Shown in pieces: positions 1 through 7,613 of a stretch of DNA of 64,000 bases. Origin of the DNA: Lysobacter firmicutimachus (GTDB lineage: Bacteria > Pseudomonadota > Gammaproteobacteria > Xanthomonadales > Xanthomonadaceae). Position 1 is the stretch's first letter. Every line of letters starts with the position of its first letter. A model generated the notes under the pieces. That model did not search any database. It saw nothing but the letters and a program-made list of their open reading frames with translations, and had not been told where the DNA came from. The translations under genes and the position numbers were made by a program. Where the stretch lies: contig NZ_JBANDL010000002.1 in NCBI RefSeq assembly GCF_037027445.1, forward strand, positions 868,001 to 932,000, given 5' to 3'.

Positions 1-1
1 G

Positions 2-433
2 GCCTGCCAGATGCTGTGCGCGTCGCCGTCGTACCTGGCCGCACACGGCGTGCCGGCCGATGCCGGGGCCTTGTCCGCGCATGCCGTGCTGCACTACAGC
101 CTGGCCGAGCCGCCGGGCGTGTGGCCGCTGGAAGGACCGCAGGGGCCGGTGGTGGTGCAGGGCCTGCCGCGCGCGGCGGTCGGCAACAGCCTGGTGCTGC
201 GCGACCTGCTCGAGGCCGGGCTGGGCATCGGCGCGCTGCCGTCGTTCCTGGCCCGGCCGTCGATGGCGGCGGGCAGGCTGGTGCAAGTGTTGCCGGATCA
301 TCGCTTCGCGCCGAGGCAGGTGTATGCGGTGTACCCGACCGCGCGCCATCTGCAGCCCAAGGTGCGGGCACTGGTCGAGTTCCTGGCCGCGGAACTGCCG
401 CCGTTGCTGGAACCGCCGCCGGCCGATTGCTGA
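2..433 (+). CDS. LysR-family regulator, C-terminal part (cut by window edge)
   Basis: The reading frame is open from the left edge and ends at 433. The roughly 143 visible residues match the second half of a LysR substrate-binding domain: a segment naming a bad amino-acid residue run (CASPSYLAAHG), then a G-N-S-L-V-L-R-D stretch, the G-L-G-I-G-A-L-P-S-F turn and the V-Y-P-T-A-R-H-L-Q-P-K-V-R end motif that closes most LysR proteins. The DNA-binding half lies outside the window, so its target is unknown. The next gene on the same strand is a secreted cyclase-family hydrolase 144 bp away, but LysR proteins usually control divergent genes, so I do not link them. Confidence 0.85.
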   Translation, partial: ACQMLCASPSYLAAHGVPADAGALSAHAVLHYSLAEPPGVWPLEGPQGPVVVQGLPRAAVGNSLVLRDLLEAGLGIGALPSFLARPSMAAGRLVQVLPDHRFAPRQVYAVYPTARHLQPKVRALVEFLAAELPPLLEPPPADC

Positions 434-577
434 GCGCGGGCGAAAACTGTCGCAACCCGGGCGCGCTGTTTCGTCGCAGGGACGAGGCTCATCCTGACGT
501 CGTTCCGGCGCTGCGGTTCGCGGCGCCGGCCCCCACGTCAGCGCCGCCCACGAGGCCGGCGCGTTTCAGGAGCCGAA

Positions 578-1558
578 ATGAAACTGCGTACCCTTCTGCC
601 GACCCTGGGCCTGCTGGCCCTGGGCGTCGCCGCTTCCGTCCAGGCCGCCGACCGCGTCGGCACCAGCCCCTGGGGCCCGAACGACGAGATCGGCCGGCTC
701 AACCTCATCACCTCGCAATCGCGCGCGGCGATCCTGTCGCGGGTGCAGGGCGAGCGGGCCTACGACCTGGCCACCGATTACTACATCGGCATGCCGAGCT
801 GGCAGGCCGCGGGCGACCCGCACTACCAGTTCTGGATGACCCACACCCCGCGCGGCACCATCGCCGACGACCCGATGGGCGTCGGCCGCGAGATGAACCA
901 CAAGGTCAGCTACACCGGTGCGGCGTTCTCGATGTACAGCCATAGCGGCACTCACATCGACGCGCTCAACCACTTCGGCCTGGACGGCAAGATCTGGAAC
1001 GGTTTCAGCGCCGACGAGCACCTCGGCGACCGCGGCTGGAAGAAGACCGGCATCGAGAAGTTCCCGCCGCTGATCGCGCGCGGCGTGCTGATCGACGTGG
1101 CCGCGGCGCAAGGCCTGCCGATGCTGCCGGAGAACTACCGCATCACCCGGCAGGATCTGCGCAATGCGCTGGCCAAGCAGAAGCTGCGCCTGCAGCGCGG
1201 CGACGTGGTGCTGATCCGCACCGGACGCATGCAGCGCTTCGGCGACGCCGCCGGCTACATGGCCAACCCGCCCGGCCTGGGACTGGACGCGGCGAAGTTC
1301 CTGGTCGAAGAGGGCGGGGCGATGATCGTCGGCGCCGACAACCTGAGCCTGGAGACCTTCCCCTCGGAAGTGGCCGGCGACTACATCCCGGTGCATACCT
1401 ACCTGCTGGCCCAGCACGGCGTGCCGATCATCGAACTGGTCGCGCTGGAGGAACTGTCGCGCGACAAGGTCTACGAGTTCGCCTTCATCGGCGGGCCGCT
1501 GAAAATTCGCGGCGGCGACGCCGCGCCGCTGCGGCCGATCGCGTTGCCGGTGCGCTGA
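578..1558 (+). CDS. exported cyclase-family metal hydrolase (kynurenine formamidase-like)
   Basis: 326 residues. The first 23 form a typical signal peptide (K-L-R-T then a hydrophobic core, cleavage after V-Q-A), so the enzyme is probably periplasmic or secreted. Residues 122-133 carry the metal-binding signature H-S-G-T-H-I-D-A-L-N-H-F of the cyclase family (PF04199), whose best-known members hydrolyse N-formylkynurenine or cyclic amides. The early W-G-x-x-D-E-I-G-x-L-N pattern (residues 32-42) is also typical of the subgroup annotated simply as cyclase family protein. The start ATG has a GGAG ribosome site nearby (CAGGAGCCGAAATG). No neighbouring tryptophan-pathway gene supports a kynurenine role, so the substrate is open. 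Confidence 0.88.
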   Translation: MKLRTLLPTLGLLALGVAASVQAADRVGTSPWGPNDEIGRLNLITSQSRAAILSRVQGERAYDLATDYYIGMPSWQAAGDPHYQFWMTHTPRGTIADDPMGVGREMNHKVSYTGAAFSMYSHSGTHIDALNHFGLDGKIWNGFSADEHLGDRGWKKTGIEKFPPLIARGVLIDVAAAQGLPMLPENYRITRQDLRNALAKQKLRLQRGDVVLIRTGRMQRFGDAAGYMANPPGLGLDAAKFLVEEGGAMIVGADNLSLETFPSEVAGDYIPVHTYLLAQHGVPIIELVALEELSRDKVYEFAFIGGPLKIRGGDAAPLRPIALPVR

Positions 1559-1582
1559 GCGCGGCGAGTGCGGAGCGTGCGC

Positions 1583-2056
1583 TCAGTGCGCGCGCTCCGC
1601 CTCGTGCAACAGCAAAGCGAGCCGGTCCAGCCCTTCGGCGGTGCCGCGGATGCGCGCCTCGCGGTCGTGGTAGCCGTCGAGGAAGGCGACCTGCTCGGTG
1701 AAGCGCAGGCGCGTGCCGGCGCCGCCGGGCTCGAACTCGACCGTGGCCAGCGACACCGACAGGCGCTGTTCGCCGACCTGCATGTGATAGCCGTAGATGA
1801 TCCGGCGGTCCGGCACGATGTCGAAGAATCGGGCCTGGAACAGGTGTTCGACGCCGTCCGGGCGGCGCACCCGGTTGAGCTCGTGGCCGCCCGGGCGGAA
1901 GTCGAGTTCGTAGCCGGTGTTGACCATGCCGTCGTGGCAGACGAACCAGCGCCGCTTGGCTTCGGGGGTGGTCCAGGCGCGGAACACGCGCGCGGGCGTC
2001 GCCGGCAGTTCGCGTTCGATGACGAACTCGGTGTGGACGGTGGTCGCAGCGGTCAC
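1583..2056 (-). CDS. SRPBCC / AHSA1-like ligand-binding protein
   Basis: 157 residues. The N-terminal T-E-F-V-I-E-R-E-L-P-A-T-P-A-R-V-F-R-A-W-T-T-P-E stretch and the later F-R-P-G-G-H-E-L-N segment are characteristic of the activator-of-Hsp90-ATPase-like SRPBCC family, a helix-grip fold that binds small hydrophobic ligands. It starts with GTG, and this start overlaps the stop of the upstream ArsR gene (GTGA), so the two are translated together. ArsR plus SRPBCC pairs are common in proteobacteria; the pair here is coupled further to a glutathione S-transferase, which suggests a small detoxification operon. The ligand is unknown. Confidence 0.88.
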   Translation of the reverse strand: MTAATTVHTEFVIERELPATPARVFRAWTTPEAKRRWFVCHDGMVNTGYELDFRPGGHELNRVRRPDGVEHLFQARFFDIVPDRRIIYGYHMQVGEQRLSVSLATVEFEPGGAGTRLRFTEQVAFLDGYHDREARIRGTAEGLDRLALLLHEAERAH

Positions 2057-2400
2057 GGCATGTCCTCGTCGGCGGTATCGAGCAGGTAGCGTTCCAGGGC
2101 GTCGAAGTGCGCGTTCCAGCGCGCCTTGCGTTCGCCGACCCAGGCCTCGGCGCGGGCCAGCGCATCCGGAGCGAGGCGGTAGGTGCGCACGCGCCCGTCC
2201 TTCTGCGACAACACGATGCCGCCGGATTCCAGCACGGCCAGATGCTTGACCACCGAGGGCAGGGCCATCGCCAGCGGCCTGGCCAGCTCCGACACCGACG
2301 CCGGGCCTTCGCTGAGCCGATCGATCATGCGCCGGCGGCTGTCGTCGGCCAGGGCATGGAACAGCCGATCCAATTGCTGCGCGTCCCGGCTGCGGTTCAT
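2053..2400 (-). CDS. ArsR-family winged-helix regulator
   Basis: 115 residues, with start ATG at 2400 overlapping the GST stop by four bases (ATGA). It reads as a compact ArsR-type winged helix: L-F-H-A-L-A-D-D-S-R-R-R-M-I at residues 13-26, recognition helix around S-E-L-A-R-P-L-A-M-A-L-P-S-V-V-K-H-L (37-54), and wing K-D-G-R-V-R-T-Y-R-L (67-76). It has no cysteine pair for metal sensing, and belongs to the group paired with SRPBCC proteins. It is probably an autoregulator of the 3086-1583 operon. The longer open frame upstream of 2400 in the same frame is a shadow of the GST gene. Confidence 0.88.
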   Translation of the reverse strand: MNRSRDAQQLDRLFHALADDSRRRMIDRLSEGPASVSELARPLAMALPSVVKHLAVLESGGIVLSQKDGRVRTYRLAPDALARAEAWVGERKARWNAHFDALERYLLDTADEDMP

Positions 2401-3086
2401 GCCGGCGCGTCCTCGCGCAGGAACCGCGCCGGCATCGCCTCGCGGTAGGGGAACATATCGAAGTAAGGCCGCGCCTCGGCCAGCACGCGGCGCACCGAGG
2501 GCCGCGCCAGCAGGCGTTCGAAATAAGCGTGCAGGCGCGGGTGCCCGGCGGGGAACGGTTCGACGACGCCGGCGTAGAACAGCGCCGGCGTCGCCGCGCA
2601 ATCGGCCAGGCCGAACTCGTCGCCGCAGATCCATTCGTGCTGCGCCTGGCGTTCGATCATCGCGTAGGCGGTGGCGAGGGTGGCGCGCGCTTCGGCGACC
2701 CCGCGCGGATCGCGCTCGTGTTCGCCGCGCAGGCGGTCGAGCACGATCTTCTGCATCGGCGCATGCACGTACAGATCGAAGAAGCGGTCCCACAGGCGCA
2801 CGTCGAGCGCGCGCTCGGGGTCGGCCGGCAGCAGCGGCCGCGGGCCTGGGTAATGGCGTTCCAGGTACTCGACGATGATGCTGGTCTCCGGCACCGTGCG
2901 GGCGCGCGCTTCGTCGCGCAGCAGCGGCATCTTGCCGACCGGCCACAGCGCGAGGAAATCGGCCTTGGCGCCGGGGTCGGCGAGGTCGAGCAGGTGGTTC
3001 TCGAACGGCGTGCCGTGTTCGTACAGCGCGATCAGCACCTTGTGGCAGAACGAGGCCAGGGGATGGGCGTGCAGGTGCAGGGACAT
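2397..3086 (-). CDS. glutathione S-transferase family protein
   Basis: 229 residues. The N-terminal thioredoxin-like domain begins L-H-L-H-A-H-P-L-A-S-F-C-H-K-V-L-I-A-L, with V-G-K-M-P-L-L at 49-55 and E-T-S-I-I-V-E-Y-L at 66-74, the cis-Pro and glutathione-contacting motifs of GSTs. An all-helical C-terminal domain follows. It is the first gene of the GST-ArsR-SRPBCC operon, joined to the next gene by an ATGA overlap. It probably conjugates or reduces a hydrophobic electrophile in the cytoplasm; substrate unknown. It is one of three GST genes within 10 kb, and they are not close copies of each other. Confidence 0.9.
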   Translation of the reverse strand: MSLHLHAHPLASFCHKVLIALYEHGTPFENHLLDLADPGAKADFLALWPVGKMPLLRDEARARTVPETSIIVEYLERHYPGPRPLLPADPERALDVRLWDRFFDLYVHAPMQKIVLDRLRGEHERDPRGVAEARATLATAYAMIERQAQHEWICGDEFGLADCAATPALFYAGVVEPFPAGHPRLHAYFERLLARPSVRRVLAEARPYFDMFPYREAMPARFLREDAPA

Positions 3087-3420
3087 GGCGTGGGTGGCCC
3101 TATGGTTTCCTGTTTGGCTAAGTGTTGGCTCAAGCCGGCGGTCGGTGCAAGAATAGTTTCCGGGTTGGCTTAGTTTTCCGACAGGCGGTCAGAGGGCGGG
3201 CGTCGGTCGGCCCACGGGTGCGACGTCTGTGGTGGCGGCGATCGCGACGGGCGCGTTGCCGTTGGGCCCATTGGAAACCAGGCGGCGACCGCGCAGCGGG
3301 CGCCGGGAATTCGAGCTTTTGCGGTAGCTGCGGGGCTTAAGCGCAAAGGCAACGACGAATTCCCCCTGGTTCGCTTTCGAAGGGGGAATGCCTCGGTGGA
3401 CGATGGACGAAGGCCGGCGA
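3087..3420. other. intergenic region
   Basis: This 334-bp stretch separates the end of the TetR gene from the start of the GST operon, both on the minus strand. I find no supportable gene. It contains the terminator-like hairpin described at 3359-3389 and, toward 3087-3180, the presumed promoter region of the GST operon, where I cannot point to convincing -35/-10 boxes. Confidence 0.5.
3359..3389 (-). terminator. hairpin downstream of the TetR gene
   Basis: A perfect 9-bp inverted repeat (ATTCCCCCT at 3359-3367 and AGGGGGAAT at 3381-3389) with a 13-base loop lies 32 bp beyond the TetR stop. It has no long T tract, so it may be a weak or Rho-assisted terminator. A related CCCTT/AAGGG hairpin occurs at 6683-6696 after the desaturase gene. 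Confidence 0.5.
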
Positions 3421-4119
3421 TCAGCCCGCCGCGCGGCCCCGCTGCGCCATCGCCCGCGACCCGGCCAGGATCATCCGCACCATCGTGCTCATCTCTTCGA
3501 TGAGTTCGCGGTCCTTTTCCGGCGTCATGTCCATCGCGGTGGCGCCCATCGCGAAGACCAGGCGGGTGATCGAGCGCGCGACCAGAGCCGGTTCGTGCAG
3601 GGTCACGCCGTCGTGGGCGGCCAGGCGGATCAGGTCGACGCGCAGTTCCTCTTCGAAGAACGACAGTTCGCGGTCGACCGCGCGCTTGAACGCGTCCGAG
3701 CCGACCGTGCCTTCGCGCAGCAGTACGTGCAGCAGTTTGTCGTCGGCGCGCAATTGCTCCATGAACGCCTCGATCGAACTGCGCACGGCGCTGCGGCGGG
3801 TCGCGACGCGCTGGCGCGCCTCGCCGACGATCTTGCGCAGCGACTGGCCGGCCAGGTCGATCAACGCCACCGCCAGTTCGTCGGTGTCGCGGAACTGGCG
3901 GTAGAAACTGTTCGGGGCGATGCCGGCTTCGCGCGCGACCTCGCGCAGGCTCAGGCTGGACACGCTGCGATGCGGGCCGATCAGCTTGAGCGCAGCGGCG
4001 ATCAGGTCCTCGCGCGAAATGGTCGCCTTGCGGCCCGGGTGCGAATCGACGTCGATGTCGGTAGGAAAGCGTTGGCTCACGGGCGGCGGGCTGGCGGGCG
4101 CAGGGTCGGCAGCCGACAT
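3421..4119 (-). CDS. TetR-family repressor, FabR/DesT-like
   Basis: 232 residues, longer than most TetR proteins because of a proline-rich leader of about 30 residues. The helix-turn-helix is clear at residues 55-78 (S-L-S-L-R-E-V-A-R-E-A-G-I-A-P-N-S-F-Y-R-Q-F). The sequence after it (E-A-F-M-E-Q-L-R-A, F-F-E-E-E-L-R-V-D-L) resembles FabR, the repressor of unsaturated fatty acid genes. It is divergent from a ferredoxin reductase and a desaturase, the arrangement known for DesT/FabR-type control of acyl desaturation. The start has a GGGAG ribosome site (GGGAGTATCATG). The shared intergenic palindrome at 4141-4180 is the likely operator. Confidence 0.85.
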   Translation of the reverse strand: MSAADPAPASPPPVSQRFPTDIDVDSHPGRKATISREDLIAAALKLIGPHRSVSSLSLREVAREAGIAPNSFYRQFRDTDELAVALIDLAGQSLRKIVGEARQRVATRRSAVRSSIEAFMEQLRADDKLLHVLLREGTVGSDAFKRAVDRELSFFEEELRVDLIRLAAHDGVTLHEPALVARSITRLVFAMGATAMDMTPEKDRELIEEMSTMVRMILAGSRAMAQRGRAAG

Positions 4120-4140
4120 GATACTCCCTATGCTGAATTG

Positions 4141-4180
4141 CTATACACGTGTGCATATATATGTGCAGATATGTGTATAG
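4141..4180. promoter_or_regulatory. palindromic operator between TetR and desaturase operon
   Basis: An AT-rich 40-bp inverted repeat in a GC-rich setting. The outer arms are perfect (CTATACAC at 4141-4148 and GTGTATAG at 4173-4180); ACACGTGT at 4145-4152 is itself a palindrome and the centre is TATATATG-like. It sits just before the reductase start (4183) and 22 bp from the TetR start (4119), so one bound repressor could shut off both directions. Assignment to the TetR protein is inferred from position. Confidence 0.7.
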
Positions 4181-4182
4181 TG

Positions 4183-5295
4183 ATGCCCATGAACGCTGTC
4201 GTCCGCCCCTCCGCCCACCGTCCGCGCAGCCCTCTGCGGCGCCTGGTCGCCCCTTTCGTTAAGCCGCAAGTCTTTGATTTTTGGGCATCCAGGCTCCATC
4301 CGACCTGGAGCTGGGAGCGGCCGCTGGCGCGGATCGAGGCGCGCGAGTCGGCCTCGGCCGACGCGGTGACCCTGATCCTGAAGCCGAACCGGCACTGGCG
4401 CGGCTTCGTCGCCGGCCAGCATTTGATGATCGGCGCCCGCATCGACGGCGCCACCGTCTCGCGCAGCTACAGCCTGTGCGACGCGCCGCGCGCGGACGGC
4501 CGCATCGCGATCACGGTCAAGGCGATCGAAGGCGGGCGCCTGAGCCGGCATCTGCACGACCGCGCCCGGGTCGGCGATGTGCTCGAACTGGGGCCGGCCT
4601 TCGGCGAGATGGTGCTGCCCGAGCGCGTCGACGGCGCTTGGCTGTTTCTGGCCGCGGGCAGCGGCATCACGCCCCTGATGGCGATGCTGCGTGCGCTGGC
4701 CCAGCGCGGCATGCCGGTGCCGCTGACCTTGCTGTACTGGGCGCGCCAGCGCGAGGAGCTGTGCTTCGTCGACGAGTTGCGCGAACTCGCGGCGACCCAT
4801 CCGAATTTTGAGTTGCGCCTGCTGCTGACCCGGCAGGCGCCGCAGCATCCCGGCGAGGCCGGCGGCCGCATCGACGCCGAATCGCTGGCGCAGCATGCGC
4901 CGGACTGGGCGCAGCGGCGCATCTACGCCTGCGGCCCGGGCGGCTTCGTCGCCACCGCGCGCGAACTCACCGCGGCGCGCGCCGTCGGCTTTGCCGCCGA
5001 AGCTTTCACCCCGCCGCCGCGTAGCGACGACGACACCGGCACGGTCGAAGTCGAACTGGCGCGCAGCGGCCGCCGCCTGCAATTGCCGCGCGGCCAATCC
5101 CTGCTGAGCGCGCTGGAAGCGCAGGGCCTGTCGCTGGCATCCGGCTGCCGCATGGGCCTATGCAATACCTGCGCCTGCGGCAAAGCCTCCGGCACCACCC
5201 GCCATCTGCACACCGGCGACGTCCACAGCGAGCCGGCGTCCGCGCTGCGCCTGTGCGTCAACGCCGCCAGCAGCGACCTCGTCCTCGATCTGTAA
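4183..5295 (+). CDS. ferredoxin reductase with C-terminal 2Fe-2S domain
   Basis: 370 residues from ATG 4183 (a second in-frame ATG is at 4189; neither has a strong ribosome site, so a short or leaderless transcript is possible). The layout is FAD-binding barrel (S-R-S-Y-S-L-C-D near 85-92), NAD(P)-binding domain (A-A-G-S-G-I-T-P-L-M-A-M-L) and a C-terminal plant-type 2Fe-2S ferredoxin with C-R-M-G-L-C-N-T-C and a distal R-L-C-V-N. This is the electron-supply chain for the desaturase that starts 7 bp after its stop. Such pairs feed electrons from NAD(P)H to the di-iron desaturase at the inner membrane. Confidence 0.92.
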   Translation: MPMNAVVRPSAHRPRSPLRRLVAPFVKPQVFDFWASRLHPTWSWERPLARIEARESASADAVTLILKPNRHWRGFVAGQHLMIGARIDGATVSRSYSLCDAPRADGRIAITVKAIEGGRLSRHLHDRARVGDVLELGPAFGEMVLPERVDGAWLFLAAGSGITPLMAMLRALAQRGMPVPLTLLYWARQREELCFVDELRELAATHPNFELRLLLTRQAPQHPGEAGGRIDAESLAQHAPDWAQRRIYACGPGGFVATARELTAARAVGFAAEAFTPPPRSDDDTGTVEVELARSGRRLQLPRGQSLLSALEAQGLSLASGCRMGLCNTCACGKASGTTRHLHTGDVHSEPASALRLCVNAASSDLVLDL

Positions 5296-5302
5296 GCCGA
5301 CC

Positions 5303-6442
5303 ATGACTTCGAAACCACGCAACCGCGCGCTGGGCGCGCAGGAACTCGATCGCTTCGGCGAAGAACTCGACGCGCTGCGCGCGCGCACCCTGGCCCAGGT
5401 CGGCCGGGTCGATGCGGCCTACATCCGCCGCGTGGTCGCGGCGGTGCGCTGGTTCGGCCTGGGCGGACGGCTGCTGCTGTTCGCCGCCGCTGCGGGCCTG
5501 GCGTTCGGCCTGGGCTGGCTGCTGTGGACCGCCGCGGTGCTGGGCACGTTGTCGCTGGCGTTGTCGAAGATCCTGGAGAACATGGAGGTCGGCCACAACG
5601 TCATGCACGGCCAGTACGACTGGATGCGCGACCCGCACCTGGACGGCAAGACCTACGAATGGGACATCGTCGCCACCGGCGACAACTGGCGCAAAACCCA
5701 CAACTACCAGCACCACACCTGGACCAACGTGCGCGGCATGGACGACGACATCGGCTACGGCCTGTTGCGCCTGTTCCCGGAGCAGCGCTGGAAGCCGTTC
5801 TTCCTGGCCCAGCCGCTGATCGCGGTGGTGTTCGCGCTGCTGTTCGAGTGGGGCGTGGCGATACAGGACCTGCGCCTGGGGCGCTGGCTGACCGGCAAGA
5901 CCAAGCACCGGGCGATGTGGCGCAAGTTCGTGCCGGTCGGGCGCAAGATGGGCAAGCAGTTGCTGAAGGACTACGTGCTGTTCCCGCTGCTGGCCGGCCC
6001 GTTCTTCCTGCCGGTGCTGCTGGGCAACCTGGTCGCCAACCTGATCCGCAACGTGTGGACCTATACGGTGATCTTCTGCGGCCACTTCACCATCGACGCC
6101 GAAGTGTTTCCGAAGGAATCGGTGCGCAACGAGTCGCGGGGGCATTGGTACCTGCGCCAATTGCGCGGTTCGTCCAACCTCACCGGCGGCAAGTGGATGG
6201 ACCTGATGACCGGCAATCTGAGCCATCAGATCGAACACCATTTCTACCCGGACATCCCGGCCTGGCGCTATGCGGCGATGGCGGTGGAAGTGCGCGAAAT
6301 CTGCGGCCGCTACGGCCAGCACTACGACACCGGCTCGCTGCCGCGGCAGTTCGGCGAAGTGGTGTGGCGAATCCTGCGCCACGCCTGGCCGAGCCGCCCG
6401 CGCGCGCGGCGTCCCCTGGTACGGGCGGAAGCGCAGGCCTGA
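5303..6442 (+). CDS. membrane fatty acid desaturase
   Basis: 379 residues. The three histidine boxes of membrane desaturases are present: G-H-N-V-M-H-G near residue 95, H-N-Y-Q-H-H near 133 and H-Q-I-E-H-H-F near 313. Hydrophobic segments flank residues 52-85 and 230-262. It introduces a double bond into acyl chains (phospholipid or acyl-CoA; not decidable here) using electrons from the upstream reductase. The 7-bp gap indicates one operon, repressed by the divergent TetR protein when unsaturated acyl groups are sufficient, by analogy with FabR/DesT. Confidence 0.93.
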   Translation: MTSKPRNRALGAQELDRFGEELDALRARTLAQVGRVDAAYIRRVVAAVRWFGLGGRLLLFAAAAGLAFGLGWLLWTAAVLGTLSLALSKILENMEVGHNVMHGQYDWMRDPHLDGKTYEWDIVATGDNWRKTHNYQHHTWTNVRGMDDDIGYGLLRLFPEQRWKPFFLAQPLIAVVFALLFEWGVAIQDLRLGRWLTGKTKHRAMWRKFVPVGRKMGKQLLKDYVLFPLLAGPFFLPVLLGNLVANLIRNVWTYTVIFCGHFTIDAEVFPKESVRNESRGHWYLRQLRGSSNLTGGKWMDLMTGNLSHQIEHHFYPDIPAWRYAAMAVEVREICGRYGQHYDTGSLPRQFGEVVWRILRHAWPSRPRARRPLVRAEAQA

Positions 6443-6751
6443 GGCCCGTGCGGCCGGCGATGGCCCGATGCGGTCTCGGGTGGATGGCTGTGCCCGCGAC
6501 GTGAGCCAGAGCATGCGCATGAGCGCAGTCGCGACCCGCGCAGCGATCGCCGCAATGGCGAAAGCAACAGCAACGCCGCGACCACCGCACGCGGTCGCCG
6601 CGGCTTTTTCCAGAGCGGGCAACGGCAGCGGCGCTGTCGATGCGGCTACGCTCGGGCGGCGGCCAACTTCGCCGTAGCGTCCCCCTTCGAAAAGGGAGCG
6701 GGGGGGGGGCTGGCCTTCGCGTTCGCGCCAGCCCATCCCCCCGCGCATCGC
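6443..6751. other. intergenic region with hairpin and G-run
   Basis: About 309 bp between convergent genes (desaturase and GST). No gene is supportable. A CCCTT/AAGGG hairpin at 6683-6696 is followed by a run of about ten G residues at 6699-6709. The hairpin resembles the one after the TetR gene and may end transcription from either side. Confidence 0.45.
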
Positions 6752-7489
6752 TCAAGCCGCCAAACGGTAATCCGCGATCGCCTCCTCCAGCGCGACTTCG
6801 CCCTGGAAGCCGCTGGCGCTGACCGCCGGGCGCTGCTGCTCGATGGCGTGGGCGAAGATCACCGCCGGGTCGGCTTCGAGCTGATCGAACAGGCGCTGCA
6901 GGTTGGGGTAATCGCGGCGGTCGACGACGCTGTGGTACTTGGTCCAGCGCGCGATGCCGGCGAAGTAGGCGTCGGCCAGGGTCGGACGGTCGCCGAGCAG
7001 CCAGCGCTTGTCGCCGAGCATGGCCTCCAGCTTGGCGTGGGCCTGCACCACCCGGCCGCGGCCGTACTCGACCAGGGCCTCGCGCGAGGCTTCGTCGACT
7101 TCGTGCTCCAGCACATGCCACAGCGACGAGAACGAACCGAAGAAGGTGGTGTTGAGGAAGGCCAGCATCCGGTTGAGCTCGTCGAACTGCGGCGTGCCCT
7201 GGGCGAAGGCGATGCCGCGCTCGATCGCCCGCGCGCCGATGTGGTTGAGGATGGCCATGCTCTCGGTGACCACGTCGCCCTGGGCGCTGACCAGCACCGG
7301 GGTCTCGCCGACCGGGTTGAGGGATTTGAACGCAGTGGTGTGGATCTGCTCGGGCATCTCGACCCGGGCCAGACGGTACGGCTGGCCGGCCCATTCCAGG
7401 GCGACAAGGGAACCGAACGAGCAGCCGGACGGCACGCCGTAGAACAGGATCGGAACGGCGGCGGTCGGGGCGGTCTTGGCAGCGGACAT
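6752..7489 (-). CDS. glutathione S-transferase family protein
   Basis: 245 residues. The start is set at 7489 because a GGAG ribosome site lies 7 bases before it; the in-frame ATG at 7495 is only two bases from that site. The N-terminal domain (I-L-F-Y-G-V-P-S-G-C-S-F-G-S-L-V-A-L-E) has the GST active-site layout, with N-P-V-G-E-T-P-V-L and T-E-S-M-A-I-L motifs. It is divergent from a LysR gene, with palindromes between them, so it is probably the target of that regulator. The lineage resembles uncharacterised stress-induced GSTs; substrate unknown. Confidence 0.88.
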   Translation of the reverse strand: MSAAKTAPTAAVPILFYGVPSGCSFGSLVALEWAGQPYRLARVEMPEQIHTTAFKSLNPVGETPVLVSAQGDVVTESMAILNHIGARAIERGIAFAQGTPQFDELNRMLAFLNTTFFGSFSSLWHVLEHEVDEASREALVEYGRGRVVQAHAKLEAMLGDKRWLLGDRPTLADAYFAGIARWTKYHSVVDRRDYPNLQRLFDQLEADPAVIFAHAIEQQRPAVSASGFQGEVALEEAIADYRLAA

Positions 7490-7548
7490 TTGCATTCTCC
7501 AGTGAGAGGTGTGGGCCCGTCGTTGCGGGGTGAGCTCACTGTAGGTGC

Positions 7549-7594
7549 GTGGACTTTCGGCGTGTAGTAAGCGAAAAATGGACTCAAAGTCCAC
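7549..7594. promoter_or_regulatory. LysR-type operator between GST and LysR genes
   Basis: Two nested inverted repeats. TGGACT-CAA-AGTCCA at 7579-7593 is a perfect 15-bp palindrome of LysR-box form. Its right half is also the partner of GTGGACTTT at 7549-7557 (AAAGTCCAC at 7586-7594), giving a third half-site 28 bp away. The layout fits a recognition site plus an activation half-site for the adjacent LysR protein. Confidence 0.7.
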
Positions 7595-7613
7595 ATATGT
7601 GTACTTTGCGGGC

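Noticed and set aside
2053..2946. 297-codon frame upstream of the ArsR start
   Set aside because: The part before 2400 is Arg/Ala-rich shadow of the GST gene. The ArsR start at 2400 has the ATGA overlap and the correct family beginning.
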